The translations under genes were made by a program, and so were the position numbers. 64,000 bases of DNA. Source: Sulfitobacter brevis (GTDB taxonomy: Bacteria > Pseudomonadota > Alphaproteobacteria > Rhodobacterales > Rhodobacteraceae). Position 1 is the first letter of the stretch. Every line of letters begins with the position of its first letter. Under the pieces are notes generated by a model. It ran no database searches and was not told the origin of the DNA. It saw nothing but the letters and a program-made list of their open reading frames with translations. This document shows, piece by piece, positions 53,962 to 63,405 of this stretch. The stretch lies in contig NZ_FOMW01000005.1 in NCBI RefSeq assembly GCF_900112755.1, positions 1 to 64,000 on the forward strand, given 5' to 3'.

Positions 53962-54918
53962 TTACATCAGGCCTGCTTCTTTGTAGTACTTCTCGGCACC
54001 AGGGTGCAAAGGTGCAGACAGCCCGTCAGAGATCATCTCTTCTTTGGTGAGATTTTCAAAGGCAGGGTGCAACTTTTTAAAGCGGTCGAAGTTCTCGAAC
54101 ACGGCTTTCACCACCTCGTAGACCACCTCGTCATCTACATCCGCCGAAGTGACAAATGTCGCCTTCACGCCAAAGGTTTCGACGTCTGCGTCGGTGCCTT
54201 TATACATGCCGCCCGGCACGGTGGCCTTGGCATAGAACGGATTGTCGGCGACCAGCTTGTCGATCTCAGGACCAGTGACGGGCACGATATGCGCATCGAT
54301 GGTCGAAACCGCCTCCTGGATGGAGCCGTTGGGATGGCCGACGGTATAGATGATCGCGTCAACCTTGTTATCGCCCAATGCGGCGGCCTGTTCGGCTGGC
54401 TTCAGCTCCGACGCCAGCGCGAAATCGTCCAGCGTCCAGCCTTTGGCCGCCATCACGACTTCCATCGTTGCCCGCTGACCTGAGCCAGGGTTGCCGATGT
54501 TGACGCGCTTGCCTTTAAGGTCATCGAAGCTTTCGATGCCGCTATCGTTACGCGCGATCACGTTGAAAGGCTCACCGTGTACCGAAAAGACAGCGCGTTC
54601 TTTGTCGAACTTGTTGCCTTCGAATTCGGACGTGCCGTTATACGCATGGTACTGCCAGTCGGACTGGGCGACGCCCATATCCATGTCACCCGCTTTGATT
54701 GCGTTGATGTTGGCAATCGAACCACCGGTGGAGGGCGCCGTACATTTCAGGCCGGTTTTATCGCTGTCACGGTTAACCAGACGGCAAATCGACTGACCCA
54801 CAACAAAGTACACACCCGTCTGACCGCCGGTCCCGATGGTGATGAACTTTTCCTGAGCTGTCGCCGCGGTTCCGGCCACAAGAGCCCCCGCGATTGCTAG
54901 TGTTTTGAACATTTTCAT
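53962..54918 (-). CDS. TAXI-family TRAP solute-binding protein
   Basis: 318 residues with a signal peptide (MKMFKTLAIAGALVAGTAA, cut after AQA-type site) and the TAXI core (ITIGTGGQTGVYFVVGQSIC, later QSDWQYHAYNG). Delivers the ligand to the fused permease. Related TAXI proteins bind glutamate or other organic acids, which suits the neighbouring glutamate/GABA genes, but the ligand is unproven. Confidence 0.92.
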   Translation of the reverse strand: MKMFKTLAIAGALVAGTAATAQEKFITIGTGGQTGVYFVVGQSICRLVNRDSDKTGLKCTAPSTGGSIANINAIKAGDMDMGVAQSDWQYHAYNGTSEFEGNKFDKERAVFSVHGEPFNVIARNDSGIESFDDLKGKRVNIGNPGSGQRATMEVVMAAKGWTLDDFALASELKPAEQAAALGDNKVDAIIYTVGHPNGSIQEAVSTIDAHIVPVTGPEIDKLVADNPFYAKATVPGGMYKGTDADVETFGVKATFVTSADVDDEVVYEVVKAVFENFDRFKKLHPAFENLTKEEMISDGLSAPLHPGAEKYYKEAGLM

Positions 54919-55329
54919 AAATGTCTCCCCTTTTTTAATTTTTGATCACCAAGCCCCGTAAGCTGGCCATCACTGGCCTAAGGCTAGTCTTTTAAAAAGT
55001 GGCTTCAAGTCAAACCCGAACAGTACCGGATCCTCCCCTACTCTCGTTTAAAAGCCGCACCGTCACACAACGGGCAAGATTCTTGCGTTCAGGTTAGGCA
55101 TGTTTGATATTATGATCAAGCCAGCATCGCATAAAGCCTTTTTCGGGCCATAAGCGCATGAATTCGCATGCTTTAGCTAGGTCACTGATCAGATAATTAC
55201 GGAAAAATCACCCAATGTGTTTAATATAATAACCAAATACCGGCTTTACGCCACGCGCTCCCTTGCGCATTTCGGTGAACTCAGCAAACTGCGCCCTCCG
55301 GCCCTTTTTCGCGATTTTCTGGAGCAAAC
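54919..55329. promoter_or_regulatory. Divergent region with two PuuR-box-like sites
   Basis: About 410 bases between the TRAP operon and the glutamate-synthase-like gene. TGTTTGATATTAT (55101-55113) and TGTTTAATATAAT (55218-55230) share 11 of 13 bases with each other, and the second is identical to a site before gabT. They are candidate operators for the PuuR-like protein. No gene is seen. Confidence 0.55.
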
Positions 55330-56946
55330 ATGCCCGACTTGCAACGCTATAACCGGTTTATTCCTCTCATCGGGATCGCCCTGCTCGCGGCAGTCTCCCT
55401 TGTACTGAGTTTCACTTGGTCGATCTGGTTTCTCATCCCGCTCGCGGTGCTGGCCATCCTGTCGGCGTTGGGCATTTACGACTTGTTCCAGACCAAACAC
55501 TCGATTTTGCGAAACTATCCTGTGCTCGGGCATATGCGGTTTTTCTTTGAAGGCATCAGGCCAGAAATCCGCCAATATCTGATCGAATCCGATCAAGACG
55601 AAGAGCCGTTTAGCCGCGATGATCGCAGTCTGGTGTACCAACGCGCCAAGGGCGAGGAAGACGCCCGCCCCTTCGGCACGCGCATGCGGGTCTATGATGC
55701 AGGGTATTCATGGGTCACCCATTCGGTGCAGCCTAAACACATCGAGAACACCGATTTTCGCGTGCGCATTGGCAATAAGGACTGCAAGCAGCCCTATGAC
55801 GCGTCGATCTATAACATCTCCGCAATGAGCTTTGGCTCGCTGTCGGGCAATGCGATCCAGGCATTGAACACCGGTGCACAGCTTGGCGGATTTGCCCATG
55901 ACACTGGCGAAGGCTCGGTCAGCCGATACCACAAGGCGGGTGGCGGAGATCTGATTTATCAGGTCGCGTCGGGCTACTTTGGTGCGCGGGCGGCAGATGG
56001 CAGCTTTGACCCTGATAAATTTGCCGCAACCGCCTCGCTGGATCAGGTCAAGATGATCGAACTCAAGCTGAGCCAAGGCGCCAAACCCGGCCATGGGGGC
56101 ATGTTACCCGCCCGCAAAATCAGCCCCGAAATCGCCGAGGCGCGCGGCGTACCGATGGGAGTAGATTGCATTTCGCCCGCCCACCACTCTGCGTTTTCGA
56201 CCCCGATCGAGATGATGCATTTTCTGGCAAGACTGCGCGAGCTTTCGGGCGGCAAGCCTGTGGGTTTCAAACTCTGCATCGGCCACCAGCGTGAATTTAT
56301 GTGCATGGTCAAGGCGATGCTGGAAACCGGCATAGCACCTGATTTTATTGTGGTTGACGGGGCCGAAGGCGGCACGGGTGCGGCCCCGCTCGAATTTGCC
56401 AATCACGTCGGCATGCCAATGATCGAAGGGCTGACCTTTGTGCACAACACACTGCGCGGCGCTGGCATCCGGGATCAGGTCAAGCTCGGTGCGGCAGGTA
56501 AGGTCGTCTCGGCTTTTGACATCGCCCGCGCATTGGCGCTGGGGGCCGATTGGTGCAATTCGGCACGGGGTTTCATGTTTGCCATCGGCTGTATTCAGGC
56601 GCAGGCCTGCCATACAAACCATTGCCCCGTCGGTGTCGCCACCCAGGATAAAACCCGCGAGCGGGCTTTGGATGTGGGCGATAAAAGCGTGCGCGTCGCA
56701 CGGTTTCATCGCAACACGATGCGAGCCTTGGGCGAGATGGCTGGGGCGGCGGGTCTGGGCCATCCAAACGAGTTTCTACCGCGCCACCTGATGCAGCGCC
56801 AAAGCGACCGCAGCATGGTGCAGGGTGATCAGGTCTATGCCTATCTGCCCGAGGGGTATTTGCTGGACGACAGCGCGGCCGACTATAAGGGCAACAAAAC
56901 CCGCTGGGCACGCGCCCGCGCCGATAGCTTCGCGCCGTTTGACTAG
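55330..56946 (+). CDS. FMN-binding glutamate-synthase-like protein
   Basis: 538 residues. The N-terminus has two membrane helices (about 10-50), then the FMN/TIM-barrel domain of glutamate synthase. GAEGGTGAAPLEF and the Cys cluster IGCIQAQACHTNHCPVG, the [3Fe-4S] ligands in GltB, are present. It lacks the glutaminase domain, so it is a stand-alone barrel. Family members are poorly characterised; a link to glutamate or GABA redox is inferred from gabT and the PuuR-like gene nearby. Confidence 0.88.
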   Translation: MPDLQRYNRFIPLIGIALLAAVSLVLSFTWSIWFLIPLAVLAILSALGIYDLFQTKHSILRNYPVLGHMRFFFEGIRPEIRQYLIESDQDEEPFSRDDRSLVYQRAKGEEDARPFGTRMRVYDAGYSWVTHSVQPKHIENTDFRVRIGNKDCKQPYDASIYNISAMSFGSLSGNAIQALNTGAQLGGFAHDTGEGSVSRYHKAGGGDLIYQVASGYFGARAADGSFDPDKFAATASLDQVKMIELKLSQGAKPGHGGMLPARKISPEIAEARGVPMGVDCISPAHHSAFSTPIEMMHFLARLRELSGGKPVGFKLCIGHQREFMCMVKAMLETGIAPDFIVVDGAEGGTGAAPLEFANHVGMPMIEGLTFVHNTLRGAGIRDQVKLGAAGKVVSAFDIARALALGADWCNSARGFMFAIGCIQAQACHTNHCPVGVATQDKTRERALDVGDKSVRVARFHRNTMRALGEMAGAAGLGHPNEFLPRHLMQRQSDRSMVQGDQVYAYLPEGYLLDDSAADYKGNKTRWARARADSFAPFD

Positions 56947-56963
56947 GCGCGGCCGTCAGGGAC

Positions 56964-57323
56964 TTAGGAAATAAACGCCCGCGCTTCGCCGCGATGCTCT
57001 GGCGCAAACCGTTTGAACGCACCGGGCGGCATGATCGCATCGCAGACCTTGAGCGCCGCGCCAAATCCCTTGCCGCCCGTTACGATGGCGAGCCTGCCAA
57101 CCTTATCAAGCTGCGCGAGGATGCGCGCGTCGAGCGAACGTTGGTCCGTTGTGCTGGGTGCAGAAAGACCGGTCATGTCGATCATCGCGTTCACCGCGCC
57201 TTCGTCTTCGAGATAGGGGCCGAGGATTTTTTCGATTGCTTCAACATCGCGCGCGTCGATCTGACCGGTCAGCGTCATCGCGAGTTTTCGAGGGGCAAAT
57301 TCCTGAATTTCAATCACGTGCAA
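56964..57323 (-). CDS. STAS/SpoIIAA-like protein
   Basis: 119 residues, SpoIIAA-like STAS fold as in the STAS/SEC14-domain family (blocks KLAMTLTGQIDARDVE and RLAIVTGGKGFG). It is a small soluble protein, convergent with the FMN glutamate-synthase-like gene. Function unknown; such proteins often bind small molecules or partner proteins. Confidence 0.75.
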   Translation of the reverse strand: MHVIEIQEFAPRKLAMTLTGQIDARDVEAIEKILGPYLEDEGAVNAMIDMTGLSAPSTTDQRSLDARILAQLDKVGRLAIVTGGKGFGAALKVCDAIMPPGAFKRFAPEHRGEARAFIS

Positions 57324-57376
57324 GCTCCTTCATTGAAGCCGATAAACGCATGCCGAAGCTATGTTGTTCACAATAA

Positions 57377-57407
57377 AAAAGCCGCCGAAAGATTTCCGGC
57401 GGCTTTT
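57377..57407 (-). terminator. Bidirectional rho-independent terminator after gabT
   Basis: AAAAGCCGCCG (57377-57387) and CGGCGGCTTTT (57397-57407) form a perfect stem with a 9-base loop. A U tract forms on either strand. It ends gabT transcription. Confidence 0.85.
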
Positions 57408-57434
57408 CGCTTGAGTTTCGGTGTGTGGAAAAGC

Positions 57435-58835
57435 TTACTTTGCTTCTTCTGCAATCGCAGCTGCGATCGATGCTTCAAAGATTTCAAGGCCTTCTTCTAC
57501 AATCGCGTCGGAGGCGGTCAACGGCACCATCACACGGATCGCGTTGCCGTGCATGCCACAGCTCAGCAACAGCAGGCCGCGCTTGAGGGCGTGCGCGATA
57601 ACGCGTTTGGTGAAATCGGCGTCCGGCTTGATGGTGTCAAAGTCAGTGACAAACTCCACCGCGACCATCGCACCCAGCCCGCGAATATCCCAGAACCGAT
57701 AAGGCGCGGCGCGCGCACCGATTTCTGCGAAACGGACCTTGAGGGTTTCACCCATCGCCGTTGAACGTGCCAGCAGACCTTCGTCTTCGATCGCTTCGAT
57801 TGCTGCCAAAGCCGCAGCACAGGCAACAGGGTTGCCGCCATAAGTGCCGCCCAGACCGCCGGGGGCCATGGCATCCATGATGTCGGCACGGCCAATTACG
57901 CCGGCCAGAGGATAGCCGCCCGCCATTGATTTAGCGACGGTGATCAGGTCTGGCACCACGCCGGAATGTTCAATCGCGAACCATGTGCCAGTCCGGCCAA
58001 AGCCCGCCTGAACTTCATCAGCGATCAACAAGATACCATGCTGGTCACAGATGTCGCGCAGGGCTGTCATCATTTCGAAGGGCACTGGCGTATAGCCACC
58101 TTCGCCCAAAACCGGCTCGATGATGATCGCGGCCACACGTTCGGGCTGTGCATCCGTCAGGAAGAGGTTCTTCAAACCAGTCAGCGCGTCCTGGACAGTG
58201 ATGCCATCGCGGACCGACGGGAAAGGCGCGCGGAAGATATCGGACGGGAACGGGCCCACGTCTTTCTTGTAGGGAGAGACCTTACCGGTCATGCCCAGCG
58301 TCAGCAGAGTGCGGCCATGGTAGCCGCCGGTAAAGGCGATCACACCGGGGCGGCCTGTTGCTGCACGCGCAATCTTCACGGCATTTTCGACAGCTTCAGC
58401 GCCAGTTGTGACCAGAAGTGTCTTCTTGGGAGCATCACCGGGGGCTAGGCTGTTCAGCTTTTCCGCAAGTTCGATATAGGGGCCGTAAGGCACAACCTGA
58501 AACGAGGTATGCGTGTAGTGGTCTTCTTGCGCCTTGGCAGCTTCGATCACTTTAGGGTGGCGGTGGCCGGTGTTCAGCACACCAATGCCGCCGACGAAAT
58601 CGATGAAACGGTTGCCTTCAACATCCCAAAGCTCGGCGTTTTCCGCGTACTTGGCATAGATTGGCGCGGCAGAGGCAACACCGCGTGGCACGGCGGCTTC
58701 GCGGCGGGCAATCATCTCGGCGTTGGTCAGGTCGGCCGACTGCACCAGCTTTGGCGAGATGGACTGCACAACTGCCATTGCCGGCTTTTTCTTTGTGCTA
58801 TTTTTGCTGGACTGCTTTTTGACGGTGCTGGACAT
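57435..58835 (-). CDS. gabT: 4-aminobutyrate aminotransferase
   Basis: 466 residues, class III aminotransferase of the GABA transaminase subgroup, converting GABA plus 2-oxoglutarate to succinate semialdehyde plus glutamate. The PLP Lys is Lys302 ([15 protein letters not shown]) and the ring Asp is Asp273 ([13 protein letters not shown]). The first 19 residues are a Lys/Ser-rich extension; AAAGGAA before the first ATG supports including it. It is divergent from the PuuR-like regulator, with a TGTTTAATATAAT site 55 bases before its start. No gabD is adjacent. Confidence 0.92.
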   Translation of the reverse strand: MSSTVKKQSSKNSTKKKPAMAVVQSISPKLVQSADLTNAEMIARREAAVPRGVASAAPIYAKYAENAELWDVEGNRFIDFVGGIGVLNTGHRHPKVIEAAKAQEDHYTHTSFQVVPYGPYIELAEKLNSLAPGDAPKKTLLVTTGAEAVENAVKIARAATGRPGVIAFTGGYHGRTLLTLGMTGKVSPYKKDVGPFPSDIFRAPFPSVRDGITVQDALTGLKNLFLTDAQPERVAAIIIEPVLGEGGYTPVPFEMMTALRDICDQHGILLIADEVQAGFGRTGTWFAIEHSGVVPDLITVAKSMAGGYPLAGVIGRADIMDAMAPGGLGGTYGGNPVACAAALAAIEAIEDEGLLARSTAMGETLKVRFAEIGARAAPYRFWDIRGLGAMVAVEFVTDFDTIKPDADFTKRVIAHALKRGLLLLSCGMHGNAIRVMVPLTASDAIVEEGLEIFEASIAAAIAEEAK

Positions 58836-58889
58836 TTCAGATTTCCTTTGCTGCCAACGCGCTCTTGCGTTTAAAAAAACGTCTTAGAA

Positions 58890-58902
58890 TGTTTAATATA
58901 AT
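58890..58902 (-). promoter_or_regulatory. PuuR-box-like site before gabT
   Basis: TGTTTAATATAAT, 55 bases before the gabT ATG and identical to 55218-55230. On the complementary strand it resembles the E. coli PuuR core as I recall it (AAAATATAATGAACA); 11 of 15 positions agree when the site is extended. Confidence 0.55.
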
Positions 58903-59017
58903 TGTCAATCACCTTGTCTGTCCTTAGGTAAACAGCCGCAGACTGCGGAACTTTGGCTGTGACATCGGGGCCAACTGCCGTTAGGTAAATTCGGGCAGGA
59001 ATTCAGGGATATAGCTG

Positions 59018-59569
59018 TTGGACATCGGACAGAAACTCAGAACCATCCGTAAGCAACGCGGCTTGTCACAGCGAGAGCTGGCAACGCGGGCGGGGCTAAC
59101 CAACGGGACGATTTCGCTGATTGAAAAGAATCGCACCAGCCCTTCAGTTGCGTCTCTCAAAAGTCTGCTGGACGCGATCCCGATCAGCATGGCCGAATTT
59201 TTCTCGACACTGGAGCAATCGGACACGCCGAAGGTGTTTTACACCGCCGATGAGTTTACCGAAGTTTCCCCCTCGCGGCCTGGGCAGGTCAGTCTGCGGC
59301 AGTTAGGCGATGCGGAGCATCACTCGTTGCAAGTGCTGCACGAAACCTATCCCGCAGGAGCCGACACCGGACCTGAATGGCTGTCGCATGATGGCGAGGA
59401 AGCAGGGGTAGTGGTGCGAGGCTCGATTGAAGTGACTGTTGACGGAAACATTTCGGTGTTGAACACAGGCGATGGTTATTTGTTCGACAGCACTTTGCCG
59501 CACCGTTTTCGCAACACCAGTGACGAGATCTGCGAAGTGATCAGCGCCTGCACGCCACCGAGTTTTTAA
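59018..59569 (+). CDS. PuuR-like XRE/cupin regulator
   Basis: 183 residues. An N-terminal XRE helix-turn-helix (about 8-60: LRTIRKQRGLSQRELATRAG) is joined to a cupin domain (about 105-175: EWLSHDGEEAGVVVRGSIEV). This domain order is that of E. coli PuuR, the putrescine-responsive repressor. The start is TTG (59018) with AGGGA upstream; no ATG fits. It reads away from gabT and probably represses it. Confidence 0.88.
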   Translation: MDIGQKLRTIRKQRGLSQRELATRAGLTNGTISLIEKNRTSPSVASLKSLLDAIPISMAEFFSTLEQSDTPKVFYTADEFTEVSPSRPGQVSLRQLGDAEHHSLQVLHETYPAGADTGPEWLSHDGEEAGVVVRGSIEVTVDGNISVLNTGDGYLFDSTLPHRFRNTSDEICEVISACTPPSF

Positions 59570-59572
59570 AAC

Positions 59573-59608
59573 GACCTGACCCCGCAGGGGGTGCTGCGGG
59601 GTCAGGTC
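59573..59608 (+). terminator. Strong hairpin after the PuuR-like gene
   Basis: GACCTGACCCCGCA (59573-59586) pairs perfectly with TGCGGGGTCAGGTC (59595-59608) around an 8-base loop, 3 bases after the stop. No U tract follows on either strand, so it may terminate only partly. Confidence 0.6.
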
Positions 59609-59629
59609 ATGTCAAATATAGTGCTCCAG

Positions 59630-59785
59630 TCAGTCCGACCTTGGCATGCGTGACGCAGTTTTGCGATTGTCTGCCGACTTGTCGCGATAGGAGTATTTCT
59701 CCCGGCTTGAGGTCGTCAACGTCACTATAATTACAGCCGCCAAGGTAAGAAGAGTAAAGCAACCAAGAAGTAGTTCGGTGGTCAT
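59630..59785 (-). CDS. 51-residue membrane protein in the stress locus
   Basis: A short frame with a strong ribosome site, GGAG 6-7 bases before the ATG. It has one hydrophobic helix (residues 5-25: LLLGCFTLLTLAAVIIVTL) followed by a basic tail. A sequence GGAAC-N16-GGTT (59844-59820) lies about 35 bases upstream and matches the EcfG promoter in all but one base of the -10 element. It is downstream of the stress kinase on the same strand. An unrelated frame across the same DNA (59607-59819) has no such site. Function unknown; possible stress-induced membrane peptide. Confidence 0.6.
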   Translation of the reverse strand: MTTELLLGCFTLLTLAAVIIVTLTTSSREKYSYRDKSADNRKTASRMPRSD

Positions 59786-59909
59786 CTCGTCTCCTTTCCA
59801 AGTCAGGTTTCACAAGCACAACCTACCTGCGACACGAGGGTTCCAGCGGGAGGAAAGGAATCTTTTTACGTGGGCGACATGTTGCGCAGTTGCACAGCGC
59901 TTTCTGATG

Positions 59910-61598
59910 CTAGTAGTCGCGGATTTCCTTGCCCCGCTGGGGCACGGGGAATTTGACGGTCAGGGTGTAATCGGTCTCGGTCTCCTCGACCTCGATCTGT
60001 CCGTTAAGCTGCCTTGTGAAGGCAAGGATCAAGCGTGATCCAAGGCCAGTGCCAGGCTCGGTGTGGTCCTTACCGACGGCATTTTTCACTATTAAAATAG
60101 CGTTTTCGGGGCTGTCATAACCAAGGTTCACAGTGATGTCGCTTTCGCGCTCTGGGTCGCGCGACACGTATTTTAGCGCATTGGTCAAAGCTTCGGAAAC
60201 CAACAGAGTTAGGGGCGCGGCATCATCGGCGTCGACCGATATCTTGTCATAATGTTGGTGCACTTTCACATCAGATCCAGGCGCGAGACCGACGCTGAGC
60301 AGTTGGTTCACAACTTCGTGCAACAGCACGCTGGCGTCGACGCGTACCAAATCGTCGTTCTGGTAGAGGTTCTTGTGCACTGTCGCGAGGCCGAGAATCC
60401 GCTCTTGCAAACGGCGCAAGACGAAACGGGCATCCGCCGTGGATGCCTGCCTGATCTGCATATTCATGATCGAGGAAATCAGTTGCAGGTTGTTCTTGAC
60501 CCGATGGTGCACCTCTTTGAGCAGGATGTTCTTTTCGCGCAGGCTGTCCTCTAGGGTCGCTTCGTCGCGCAGAATGGATTCAGCCATTCCGATAAAAGCG
60601 CTCTCCATCTCCATCAGTTCGGTCGGAACACTGGGGTTCAGCGTATCGCGCGGCAAGGTGCGGTTGATTGCAAAGCGCCGCATCTGACGCCCGAGTTTGC
60701 GGATATGCGTGATCGCCAAACGGTTCAACGCCCAGAAGGCCACGATCAAGCTTGCCAGCCACATCAACACAGGCAGCAAAAGCCCGATGCGGGACGACAG
60801 CGGCGTCTGCAAAAACGGCGTGTCCGATGGCCAAACGCTCAGCGCGAAAACCGTGTTAGGCACGATTGGTAGCACCGCGTAGGCCCGCTCCTGCCCACCC
60901 TTGCTAGCCGCGCGAAACACCTTGGTCTCATCGCCGGTGAACACCGAAAGCGCCACATCCTTCGGGAGTTCCTTCTCAACCACGGCATAGCCCCGCTCGG
61001 TGGTGAGGATATCGCCGTTTTGGTTAAAGGTCATCATCGCCAGCGGCGTCAAACTAAGGGCCGGTTCGGAGACCTTTTTGAAGGTTTCAAATGGGATCGA
61101 GATCGACATAACCCCAATCAATTCGCCTTGATCGAAGACCGGCGTGTTCACCACGGTCACGGGCCGCTGACTGACAGTGCCGCTGCGGAAAGTGGTCGCG
61201 CGTCTTTGTTGGCTTTCGACGGACAAATGAAAACTGTCGTTCTCAGTGAAATCGAATTCCTTCTCTTCCGACGAACACTCCATAATCCCGTCGGCTCGAA
61301 TGAATCCGACCAAAGTATAAACGTTAGACGCGTCTCGATAGTCGCGCAGGAAAGCCGAACAATCTGGCGAGTCCCGGCGGATACGAATGATTGATCCCAA
61401 GGCCTCGGCGGCGCCAAATGCTTCCTGCAGCACCTGACGTTCGGCTCCCGACGCCTGTTCGGTCACCGCAAGCAACGAAAGCTCGGCGTTCAACTTGCTT
61501 TGCTCGGTGATCTGCTGGGTTTGCACAACAGCGATCAAACCGATTGGCAACAGCGCGAGCGACAGAAAGAATAGCACTCTGAGTTCCAGCCCTCTCAT
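59910..61598 (-). CDS. PhyK-type sensor histidine kinase (HisKA_2) of the general stress response
   Basis: 562 residues from the ATG at 61598, which has GGGAG upstream; an ATG at 61628 is an alternative. A membrane helix lies near residues 8-28 and another near 272-292, with a Cache-like periplasmic sensor between them. The HisKA_2 block [20 protein letters not shown] carries the phospho-acceptor His. An ATP-binding domain follows ([26 protein letters not shown]). It should phosphorylate PhyR. It directly follows ecfG in the nepR-ecfG operon. Confidence 0.92.
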   Translation of the reverse strand: MRGLELRVLFFLSLALLPIGLIAVVQTQQITEQSKLNAELSLLAVTEQASGAERQVLQEAFGAAEALGSIIRIRRDSPDCSAFLRDYRDASNVYTLVGFIRADGIMECSSEEKEFDFTENDSFHLSVESQQRRATTFRSGTVSQRPVTVVNTPVFDQGELIGVMSISIPFETFKKVSEPALSLTPLAMMTFNQNGDILTTERGYAVVEKELPKDVALSVFTGDETKVFRAASKGGQERAYAVLPIVPNTVFALSVWPSDTPFLQTPLSSRIGLLLPVLMWLASLIVAFWALNRLAITHIRKLGRQMRRFAINRTLPRDTLNPSVPTELMEMESAFIGMAESILRDEATLEDSLREKNILLKEVHHRVKNNLQLISSIMNMQIRQASTADARFVLRRLQERILGLATVHKNLYQNDDLVRVDASVLLHEVVNQLLSVGLAPGSDVKVHQHYDKISVDADDAAPLTLLVSEALTNALKYVSRDPERESDITVNLGYDSPENAILIVKNAVGKDHTEPGTGLGSRLILAFTRQLNGQIEVEETETDYTLTVKFPVPQRGKEIRDY

Positions 61599-61630
61599 GA
61601 CACTCCCGCTGAAAAACCCTGACGTCATCG

Positions 61631-62188
61631 CTAGAACGAAGACACTTTGGAGGCTGAAAGCACCGACATTGTCGCATCGTCCGTCATCTCAAGTGAGTCG
61701 TTTTCGCCGTGACCCATCAGTTCTGCCAGCCGGATTCGGGCGCGATTGGTCCGGCTTTTGATGGTTCCGACGGCCACGCCACACATTTCTGCGGCTTCTT
61801 CGTAAGAAAATCCAGAGGCGCCGACGAGCAACAAAGCCTCGCGCTGTTCGTCTTTCAGCTTGGCCAATGCGCGGCGGAAATCCGTCATCTGCATGTGACC
61901 GTCGTGGGCAGGTTTCTCGGCGAGATTCTCGGTGAACACCCCGTCCACATCCGACACTTCGCGCTTGGCTTTGCGGCGAGATGAATAATAGGTGTTGCGC
62001 AAAATCGTGAAGAGCCAAGCCCGCATATTTGTGCCGACTTCAAATTTCTCTATATTTGTCCACGCCTTAACAAGCGTGTCCTGAACCATGTCATCCGCGA
62101 TTGCCCCGTTGCGGGTCAAGCTGATGGCAAAAGCCCGCATGGCCGGTAGATGCTCTACCAGCTCCTCACGTGGGTCGCGTTGGGTCAT
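61631..62188 (-). CDS. ecfG: EcfG-type general stress sigma factor
   Basis: 185 residues, ECF sigma factor with region 2 ([19 protein letters not shown]) and region 4 ([20 protein letters not shown]). Directs transcription from GGAAC-N16/17-CGTT promoters. It is co-transcribed with its anti-sigma factor NepR, whose stop is one base from its start. Promoter sites for it are seen at 1403, 62392 and 63335. Confidence 0.95.
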   Translation of the reverse strand: MTQRDPREELVEHLPAMRAFAISLTRNGAIADDMVQDTLVKAWTNIEKFEVGTNMRAWLFTILRNTYYSSRRKAKREVSDVDGVFTENLAEKPAHDGHMQMTDFRRALAKLKDEQREALLLVGASGFSYEEAAEMCGVAVGTIKSRTNRARIRLAELMGHGENDSLEMTDDATMSVLSASKVSSF

Positions 62189-62189
62189 G

Positions 62190-62339
62190 TTATTGAACCT
62201 TGCCGGTGTCTTGCTGTTGCAACTGCTTCAACAAATCTTTGAACCGGTCAGGAATCCCTTCTTCGAGCGTTTCGTCAAAAACGCGTTTCAGATTCTCGTC
62301 AATGACGCGTTCACGATCTGCGCTGGTGTTAGATTTCAC
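62190..62339 (-). CDS. nepR: NepR anti-sigma factor
   Basis: A 49-residue frame from the GTG at 62339; an ATG six bases earlier (62345) is also possible. AGAGG is 7 bases before the GTG but only 1 base before the ATG, so GTG is preferred. The core ENLKRVFDETLEEGIPDRFK followed by DLLKQLQ is the NepR signature. NepR holds EcfG until phosphorylated PhyR sequesters it. It lies one base before ecfG. Confidence 0.93.
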   Translation of the reverse strand: MKSNTSADRERVIDENLKRVFDETLEEGIPDRFKDLLKQLQQQDTGKVQ

Positions 62340-62391
62340 AAACATACCTCTGGATTCGCCCGCTAGTAGTCAAATATTATACACATGCATC

Positions 62392-62417
62392 GGAACCAAA
62401 CACCGCTGATCCACGTT
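62392..62417 (+). promoter_or_regulatory. EcfG promoter for phyR
   Basis: GGAAC (62392-62396), 17 bases, CGTT (62414-62417), an exact consensus. It is about 38 bases before the phyR start, so the leader is short. Confidence 0.8.
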
Positions 62418-62424
62418 TGGTTCC
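62399..62424 (-). promoter_or_regulatory. EcfG-type promoter for nepR-ecfG
   Basis: On the minus strand, GGAAC (62424-62420) is followed after 17 bases by TGTT (62402-62399), one base off the consensus CGTT. It overlaps the phyR promoter in an inverted repeat. Confidence 0.65.
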
Positions 62425-62454
62425 GAGAATAGTAAAAAAAAAGGACTGGTCCAG

Positions 62455-63264
62455 ATGAATGACGCACCTAACACGCCAAGTATCAGCGACGAACTCGGGG
62501 CGACGATCCCATTTCTGCGCCGGTTCTCGCGGGCAATGACGGGCAGCCAGCAAAGCGGCGACTCCTTCGCCGCTGCCGCTCTGGAAGCGATCCTTGCGGA
62601 TCGGTCTGTCTTGCAAGGTAGCTCGACCAAGACGGCATTGTTCAAAGTTCTTTACAGCATTTGGGCCAGCGTCGGCGCCCCTGTCGAGCACGGTGAACAT
62701 GGCGCGCGCGCCAAAGCGCAGAAGCGTTTGGAAAGCCTGACCAACAACAGCCGCGAAGCGTTGTTGCTGCACACCATCGAAGGTTTCTCCTTTGACGAGA
62801 TCGCCGAAATCATCGGCGTTGAGCAAAGCGAAGCAGAAGAACTGGTGACAATTGCCCGCCGTGAAATGGCCGATAGCGCCACAGGTTCAGTGATGATCAT
62901 CGAAGACGAAGCGATCATCGCGATGGATATCGAAAGCATCGTGGCCGAGATGGGCCACCGTGTGACCGGCGTTGCCCGCACCCGCGATGAAGCGGTGAAG
63001 CTGGGTAAGGCCGATGTGCCTGACCTGATTTTGGCGGACATCCAACTGGCCGACAACTCGTCGGGCATTGATGCGGTCAATGACCTTCTTGAAGCTCTGG
63101 GCCATCGTCCGGTGATCTTTATCACAGCCTTCCCCGAGCGTCTGTTGACCGGTGACAAGCCAGAGCCAGCCTTCCTGATCTCCAAGCCATATTCGGTCGA
63201 TCAGGTCATGTCGGCTGTGTCTCAGGCGATGTTCTTTTCGTCGACCGAAACCATCACTGCTTAA
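62455..63264 (+). CDS. phyR: PhyR anti-anti-sigma response regulator
   Basis: 269 residues: an N-terminal sigma-like domain (about 10-140: EALLLHTIEGFSFDEIAEII) and a C-terminal receiver with phospho-acceptor Asp195 (PDLILADIQLAD), Thr and Lys positions conserved (FITAFPER, ISKPYSVDQ). When phosphorylated, it binds NepR and frees EcfG. It reads divergently from nepR-ecfG, from overlapping EcfG promoters, which gives positive feedback. Confidence 0.95.
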   Translation: MNDAPNTPSISDELGATIPFLRRFSRAMTGSQQSGDSFAAAALEAILADRSVLQGSSTKTALFKVLYSIWASVGAPVEHGEHGARAKAQKRLESLTNNSREALLLHTIEGFSFDEIAEIIGVEQSEAEELVTIARREMADSATGSVMIIEDEAIIAMDIESIVAEMGHRVTGVARTRDEAVKLGKADVPDLILADIQLADNSSGIDAVNDLLEALGHRPVIFITAFPERLLTGDKPEPAFLISKPYSVDQVMSAVSQAMFFSSTETITA

Positions 63265-63291
63265 ACTTTAATAGGCAGTAAACCACTTCAT

Positions 63292-63325
63292 GAACGCCGG
63301 GCTTGCGAAAAGTCCGGCGTTCTTT
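63292..63325 (+). terminator. Terminator after phyR
   Basis: GAACGCCGG (63292-63300) and CCGGCGTTC (63314-63322) make a 9-base stem followed by TTT. It is directly upstream of the EcfG site for the next gene. Confidence 0.7.
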
Positions 63326-63334
63326 ACACTTCCG

Positions 63335-63360
63335 GGAACAATTCTCGCGTCCGCTGCGTT
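63335..63360 (+). promoter_or_regulatory. EcfG promoter for the DUF883 gene
   Basis: GGAAC (63335-63339), 17 bases, CGTT (63357-63360), an exact consensus. About 45 bases before the ATG at 63406. Confidence 0.8.
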
Positions 63361-63405
63361 TGTCGTTTGACACATACATCTCGACCTCTTGGAAGGAGCC
63401 ATCAC

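Noticed and set aside
52367-53986. 539-codon open frame on the + strand
   Set aside because: Antisense to the TRAP permease; its His/Arg/Asp-rich, non-hydrophobic product is the typical shadow of a membrane protein.
59607-59819. 70-codon frame on the - strand
   Set aside because: It overlaps the 51-codon frame at 59630-59785 in another phase; it lacks a ribosome site and a coherent protein pattern.
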